From NCBI GenBank assembly GCA_033085395.1, contig JANQBS010000101.1:62001-126000 (forward strand): a stretch of DNA of 64,000 nucleotides. Reading direction: 5' to 3'. Positions 58,601-64,000 of this stretch are shown in pieces; within the stretch, counting starts at the first letter, position 1; the number at the start of each line of letters is the position of its first letter. A program made the position numbers and the translations under genes. The stretch is from Xanthoparmelia taractica (lineage: Eukaryota > Ascomycota > Lecanoromycetes > Lecanorales > Parmeliaceae). The notes under the pieces are model-generated. The model was not told the origin of the DNA. It saw only the letters and a program-made list of their open reading frames with translations, and searched no databases.

Positions 58601-58636
58601 TCTACGAGCGTAATAAGAGAATAAGACTTAATTTAA

Positions 58637-58794
58637 TATTAGAACTACAATTAGAATAAATTAAGTCTAAGAAGAAACTATCTAGCTAAAAAGAAATATC
58701 TATAAGAGACGCCAAGGCCTATAGAGGCTAGTTTCAATTGAAAAGGTAAGCCGACTTGATATTGCAGGCCTATATGGTCGTCACACTCGTAACA
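58637..58794 (-). repeat. LTR of second Gypsy element (5' end, right side)
   Basis: Matches the LTR at 48048-48246 as described there. It keeps CA/TG in its last 60 bp (attgcaggcctatatggtcg), so it is less mutated than the adjoining gag. Confidence 0.75.
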
Positions 58795-60000
58795 ATTAAA
58801 TTAATTTAAAAAATATACGCGCGTGAATCTAAGATATAAAATATCTATTTATTAATATAAATCTCAACTTAATTAATAATCGTCTAAGCGATACTTAGAA
58901 TTAGTAAGCTATCGCGCGAGATGAAATTTACTATAATTATATATTTTTTTATTTCTAAACGATATTCTTTTTAAATTAAATATATACGTATTTTTTTTAT
59001 TAATAAATAAAATCTTAAAACGAATAGAGATAGATTCTAATTTAATTACAACGTTTTATTTTAATTAATTAAAATATTAATTCTCTAAAAGCTCGCGTCT
59101 ATTTATAATTTAATAATATCGCGTTATGAAATTATATAGTAAGAGCGATATAGTTATTCTAGATAATACGTATATCGTAATCTATAGTACTTCTATTTAA
59201 TTATATTTTATTAATATATATTAGTATCTATTTAAGATATATAAAAATTAAATTCTAAGTCTTTAGAATTAGATATAAACTCTAATATTTCGCACGATCT
59301 ATTCTCGATTTCTCTTTTTCTTAATTTAATTTCTTTTTAATAATTAAGTCTTTAATTTATAAAAGAAATTAAAAAAGAGAGAAAATAAATATTAAAGAAA
59401 TTAAATATAAAAGTTTTAGATTCTAATATAAATATAATTATATAAAAATAAATAATATTATCGCGATAATTCGTATTATAGATTAAAATTCTTACGCTAA
59501 AAGAATAATAGTCTCTATAATCATTAGAGTAACGCGAGTGAAAAAGTATATCGAAGATCTTCTTAGTCGCGAGTGATTAATATTTAAAAAAAGATAAATA
59601 CTTAAAGCTATAATAAAAAAATATTATTTAATTCGTTATCTAGGATTACGATTATAATAATAAATTATTATTTAAATATAAAGTATAGATAAAATATAAA
59701 AATAATAAATTCTTATTAGACTATAAGGGCGAAAGCACTTAGTATAGACTAATAGAACTCGCTTAACTCGCTTGCTAGACTATAAGCTACGTAGTAAGAA
59801 CGAGTATCTAATATACTTAACGAAAATCTCAAATACTCGCGAATTTTTTTTTCTTTTTTTTTTCTTAGCTATTAATTTATTTAATAATTTAAATAATTAT
59901 TCTAGTATCTACGTTTCTTAATCTCGCTAATTATCTAGTTATTACGTAACTTCATTAAAAAGAAATCTTATTATTTTATAGTTTTAATAATTTCGTTCGC
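58795..60000. other. RIP-degraded AT-rich DNA, unassigned
   Basis: No domain readable. It contains T-runs near 59845-59870. It may be the right half of the element lying left of 48048, or the 5' end of the next Gypsy copy; no LTR was recognised. Confidence 0.5.
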
Positions 60001-63000
60001 ATGAATTTACTTAATTAGCTATAATAAATAATTCGCGAGCCGATTCTATTAACTTGCGAAATAGAAATGTCTTATTATTAATTATTAGCGACGTTTTTAA
60101 TAAAGTAGATAAAGATAATAGTTACGAAAACGACTCTCGTTAAAATACGTCTACTTCGCAATTAAGTTATTAAGATATTAATTATTATATCAATGCGAAT
60201 TCTATTAATATTATCGGCGAAAATAATAATCGATAGAGTATTATATTTAATAACTCTACATTAATAGATAAAGATTCTCGCCTCGTAGACTTGATATAAA
60301 TTTAACGTTTTAACTCTTAAAGCTTAATGCTAAGAAGTAATTAATTATCGAAAAATTTAAGTTAATCGAAATATAGAATATACGAGAATATCGTTACGAG
60401 TATAACGACGATTATTATCGCGATGCGAGTTATAAGAAGATAAGCGTTATTAAAGTATCTAATACGCAATATCTTAATAATTATAACTCGATGATTATAT
60501 TTATTCGAGATTATAAGAATTATATTATCTCGATATCTTATATCGATTTTTAAACGAATAAAGAAAAGACTCGCTAATCTTCTATTCTCTTAATCGATAT
60601 TAAGAAATAAATCTAAAGAAATACTCGAAATACTATTCTATATAATATTGGTGAATCTAATTAAAAGAAGTATAAGAAATAATACTTAAATTAAGTTCGT
60701 AACTTAATTATTAAGTCTTATAATATAAGTCGTTAATTAATTAAAGTAGTTATAAGAGACTAATAATTAATTATAAGCTTTAATAATTATCTTATCACGC
60801 TATAATCGTAGCGAGATCGCTATATAATCGATACGTAACGTATAGAAATCTTATAAGATAGAGTAATAGAGAAAATTTCTCTAAAAGCAATAAAGAAGAT
60901 AACTTAATCTATTATTTATATCGTATTATTATAGTAATATTAGAATTTAAAGCAAAGACTGCGAAGAATAAAAAGACTTATTTACTTTAAGTAAGACTCG
61001 TCTTAATAATAAGATAAGTAATTAAGAAAACGATAATTAATAATATATAAAATCTAAGAAATTATATATTAAGAATTAAAAAAATTAAAAGAAGAGTTCG
61101 CTCTCTTTGACGTTATAAGACTTAAGATCTACGCGAATTAAACTCGAAGATAACGACTTTAGCATTAAGTATAAAATATCTCTTTTTAAGATTTAATGCT
61201 TCGATTATAAATAGATAAAATATTATAAGAATTCGTCTAAATATTTAAATTTATTAGAAATAGAATCTTAAATCTCAATCGAGAAGACTCTAAAGCGCTT
61301 GATATATGTATACTTGGCGAATTCTTAGCGGATAAGCTTAAATAAGCGATCTTCTTAAGTTTCCTTTTCTTCTTTCTTAAGAATTAATTTTATTATTAAA
61401 TTTATATATGAAATATATATTTTTTTAATTTTATACTATTATATAACTCTAAGACTCTAATCTAGAATTAAGTCTAATAATTTTAATTCTTTTAATTCTT
61501 TTTAGAAGTAGCGATTCGAAATTAATATAATAATTACAATAAGAGCGCAGACGTCGCGATTATAAAACGAATTCTCGTTATCGAATATAATATCGAATTA
61601 AAATATTATTACGATTTAATCTAAAGAATTAGATTATATCTCAAATCTTAATATAGAAAATCGTATTAAAGTTGTCGATAATAATCTCGATAAAGAATCA
61701 AGTAATAATAATAATAACGAAAATAATATTGACGATAATTAGAAAAGTATATCTAGCGAAGAGTAAGATATTAATAAATAGAATATATCTATTCTAAACG
61801 CGCGTGTCACTCGCAAGCGAGATTAGCTTATATAGTAGCGTCGACTCGAATTCTTCGAAGTAGAAATTAATATACTTAAACGAGATTAAACGTTCGTAGA
61901 TCGTAGTCGCAACAACGAAAGTAATATATTTAACTTATCTAAGACTCAAGATACGAAATAAATCGCTAATATCGATTATAAATTTAATAATATTATCTCG
62001 CGATCTCGAAAATTAATTAGATTAGAAAAGTTATTAACTTATTATAATAAGTCGATTAGAGAATATCGTGACTTTATACGAAAGACAAATAAGACGTTTC
62101 GTCTTACGTCGGAAAATTTCTCTATCGAGAAAAATAAAATTTTTTAAATACGATAATTTCTTAATAATAATTAAAAAGAGCTCTAAGTTAATAAGGAAGA
62201 TAAGTATTTAAATCGTTATTATACTTAATAGAAGTTTATTAATTTCCTATTGAATTAAATCGAGGACCTGGTGAATCGTAATCTTAACGTCGCTTAATAA
62301 TATATTAATGTCCAATAGAGATAAAATTAAATAGTACGTTAATTTAATAACTATCTTCGATCTCTAGAGATATAAATAAATCTCTATATCGAAGATTAAT
62401 AAGTACATTACTTATTTATAAAGCTTTATCTAAAACTTCGTTATAAATTAATTAATATTTAAATAGTGTTAATTAAGCGAGATAAGTTATTAACGCTTAT
62501 AATACGCTTAAAAAATAATATAAGAAAATAAAATTCTTCTTTTAAAGAATATAAAGTTAAGAGTACTTTTATTTTTTAAGGAAATTAGAATTAAGAAAAT
62601 TAAAATTCTTAATATAAAAATAATAATAAATCGTAGTTATCGCAAAGATAGAATAAATCTTTTTCGAATAATAAATAACTTAAAAACGATAAGTTTAAAA
62701 GTGATAAGTTAAAGAATCTTAGTAAGATCTAGTATTATAATTACGAGAAGTATAATTATTATATTAACACTTATATAAAATCGAAGAAATAAAAAGCGAG
62801 TGATCTTAATAAGATCTTAGTTGAATTTATTAATAATTATAAGCTATACGAGATGAAATCGTCGAGAAAAGATAAACTCTTATCGAAGACTTCGTAGCGG
62901 CGAGAGTAAAAGTAAAAGTAATATCGATCTTATTATTAATTTATAAGAATAAGATACTTCTAAAAAATTAGAGCGAATTGTTAATTTCCGATTAATTTTA

Positions 63001-64000
63001 TTTTAATATCGATATCGAGGTAAATATACTTAAATAGCGCTTCGCACTCGAGTATAATCTAATTAAGACTAATAATTTTTTATTAAATTCGATTTAAATA
63101 AATAACAAGTTAATATATTACTACGGTATTTATCTAGTAATGTAACGATTGCGAGATAGTTGGGGTCGTATCAAATATTACGAATATATATTCTATATTA
63201 TTAATAAAGAGAGACTCTTAATAGTACTCGATTTTTTTATATTAATCGATAAAAATATTAAAATAAATATAATTAATCGAACTTGACGTTTCGAAGTTAG
63301 AAAGCAATTACTTAAGATTCTAAAATCTCAATAATTTACTAATGCTTTAATCGATTATAAGACTCTTTATACTCTAATTGTAACGAATATTCTATCGTAG
63401 AAAAAATACATCTATAACGTATTAAAAGCATATACTATTCGAATAGGCGGCGTAGAGACTACTTAGTAGCTTTTCGATAAATTAAAAGAATATAAAGATA
63501 TATTCTTATCGAAAGAGATAGAACGACTCTCGTTATATAAGAATTATAATTATATTATCGAAATAATAGCGAAGTCCTCGTTTAACTCGCTATATAATTT
63601 ATTTAACGTTAAGCTCGCGATACTTAGAATCTATCTCGATGAAGCCTTAATAAAGAATTAAATTAGACACTCTACGAGTTCGATAAAAGTCTCTATCTTA
63701 TTTATTTTAAAGAAGAAAAAAGAATTACGCTTATATATCGATTATCGTGAACTAAATAAGATAATCGTTAAAAATCGTTATTCGTTATTCTTAATTAGCG
63801 AGACGCTTAATCGTCTAAATAGCGTTAAGCGATAAACGAAATTTAATTTAAAGAACGCTTATTATCGTATATGAATTCGTAAGAATAACGAGTAAAAAAC
63901 GATATTTCGTACTCGTTATGATTATTTTAAGTATATAATAATATTATTCGAATTAATAAATGTCTTAATAATCTTTTAAGCTTATATTAATAAGACTTTA
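60000..64000 (+). mobile_element. Third Ty3/Gypsy element, plus strand, cut by window end
   Basis: Reading through stops: helical gag from about 60.1 kb; a zinc-knuckle relic near 62730-62775 (YNYEKYNYYINT spacing); a protease-like segment near 63100-63240 (LRDSWGRIKYYEYIFYIINK and LIVLDFFIL); and RT near 63690-64000 with LYIDYRELNKIIVKNRYSLF, NLKNAYYRI and TRYDYFKYIIILF. The window ends before the RT active site. The left end is approximate. All copies of catalytic regions carry RIP stops. Confidence 0.75.

Larger units (their letters stand above)
48048..58794 (-). mobile_element. Second Ty3/Gypsy element, minus strand, split by a nested insertion
   Basis: Related terminal repeats lie at 48048-48246 and 58637-58794 in the same orientation; pol reads on the minus strand between 48.3 and 51.78 kb and gag-like sequence between 56.0 and 58.6 kb. 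The two halves are separated by an unrelated retrotransposon at about 51.79-55.98 kb. Removing that insert leaves about 6.5 kb, a normal Gypsy size. The five flanking bases are AGTAA and ATTAA, not an exact duplication, so the ends are slightly uncertain or mutated. Confidence 0.75.

Overview
The window is nuclear DNA of a filamentous ascomycete (Pezizomycotina; a Dothideomycete is my best guess, by inference). Three things support this. Genes carry short GT..AG introns of about 50-80 nt with CTAAC/CTGAC-like branch sites. The proteins are typical of fungi: a choline/GABA-type APC permease, a GPI-anchored GH76 mannanase (DFG5/DCW1 type), a Snc-type R-SNARE and a Fungal_trans_2 regulator. Finally, two long AT-rich blocks are almost free of CA and TG dinucleotides while CG is retained, which is the signature of repeat-induced point mutation (RIP).

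Layout. 1-21.7 kb is a GC-equilibrated gene segment. It holds a broken membrane-protein gene, the APC permease (4830-6533), the GH76 gene (11160-12688, minus), the SNARE (14025-14767), a degenerate 25-codon repeat region (about 16.83-17.24 kb), a small two-frame ORF pair, a decayed berberine-bridge-type FAD oxidase (minus) and an intact small secreted protein (20593-21439, minus) lying less than 300 bp from the edge of the AT-rich block. 21.7-32.63 kb is RIP-degraded transposon DNA. Its right part is one complete Ty3/Gypsy element (25293-32627) with 268-bp LTRs and an exact 5-bp target duplication. Its left part contains a copia-like gag relic and a fragment related to the element at 52 kb.

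32.63-46.64 kb is a gene island between two RIP blocks. It holds a Fungal_trans_2 regulator, a DAO-type FAD oxidoreductase, a GNAT acetyltransferase, a 274-bp TA-flanked MITE and a Myb-like/C2H2-like regulator gene with an in-frame stop. The right edge of the island is marked by two telomere-like repeats. 46.64-64 kb is RIP-degraded again: a minus-strand Ty3/Gypsy element (48048-58794) is split by a younger, less mutated tyrosine-recombinase retrotransposon (about 51.79-55.98 kb), and a third Gypsy element on the plus strand runs off the window end.

The intact genes do not form an obvious pathway or cluster. The window reads as a two-compartment genome segment in which housekeeping or cell-wall genes sit in GC-equilibrated DNA, while a secreted protein and several decayed genes lie near repeat-rich borders. 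Exon boundaries were placed by hand from reading frame and splice signals; I had no homology searches, so all family names rest on recognised motifs.
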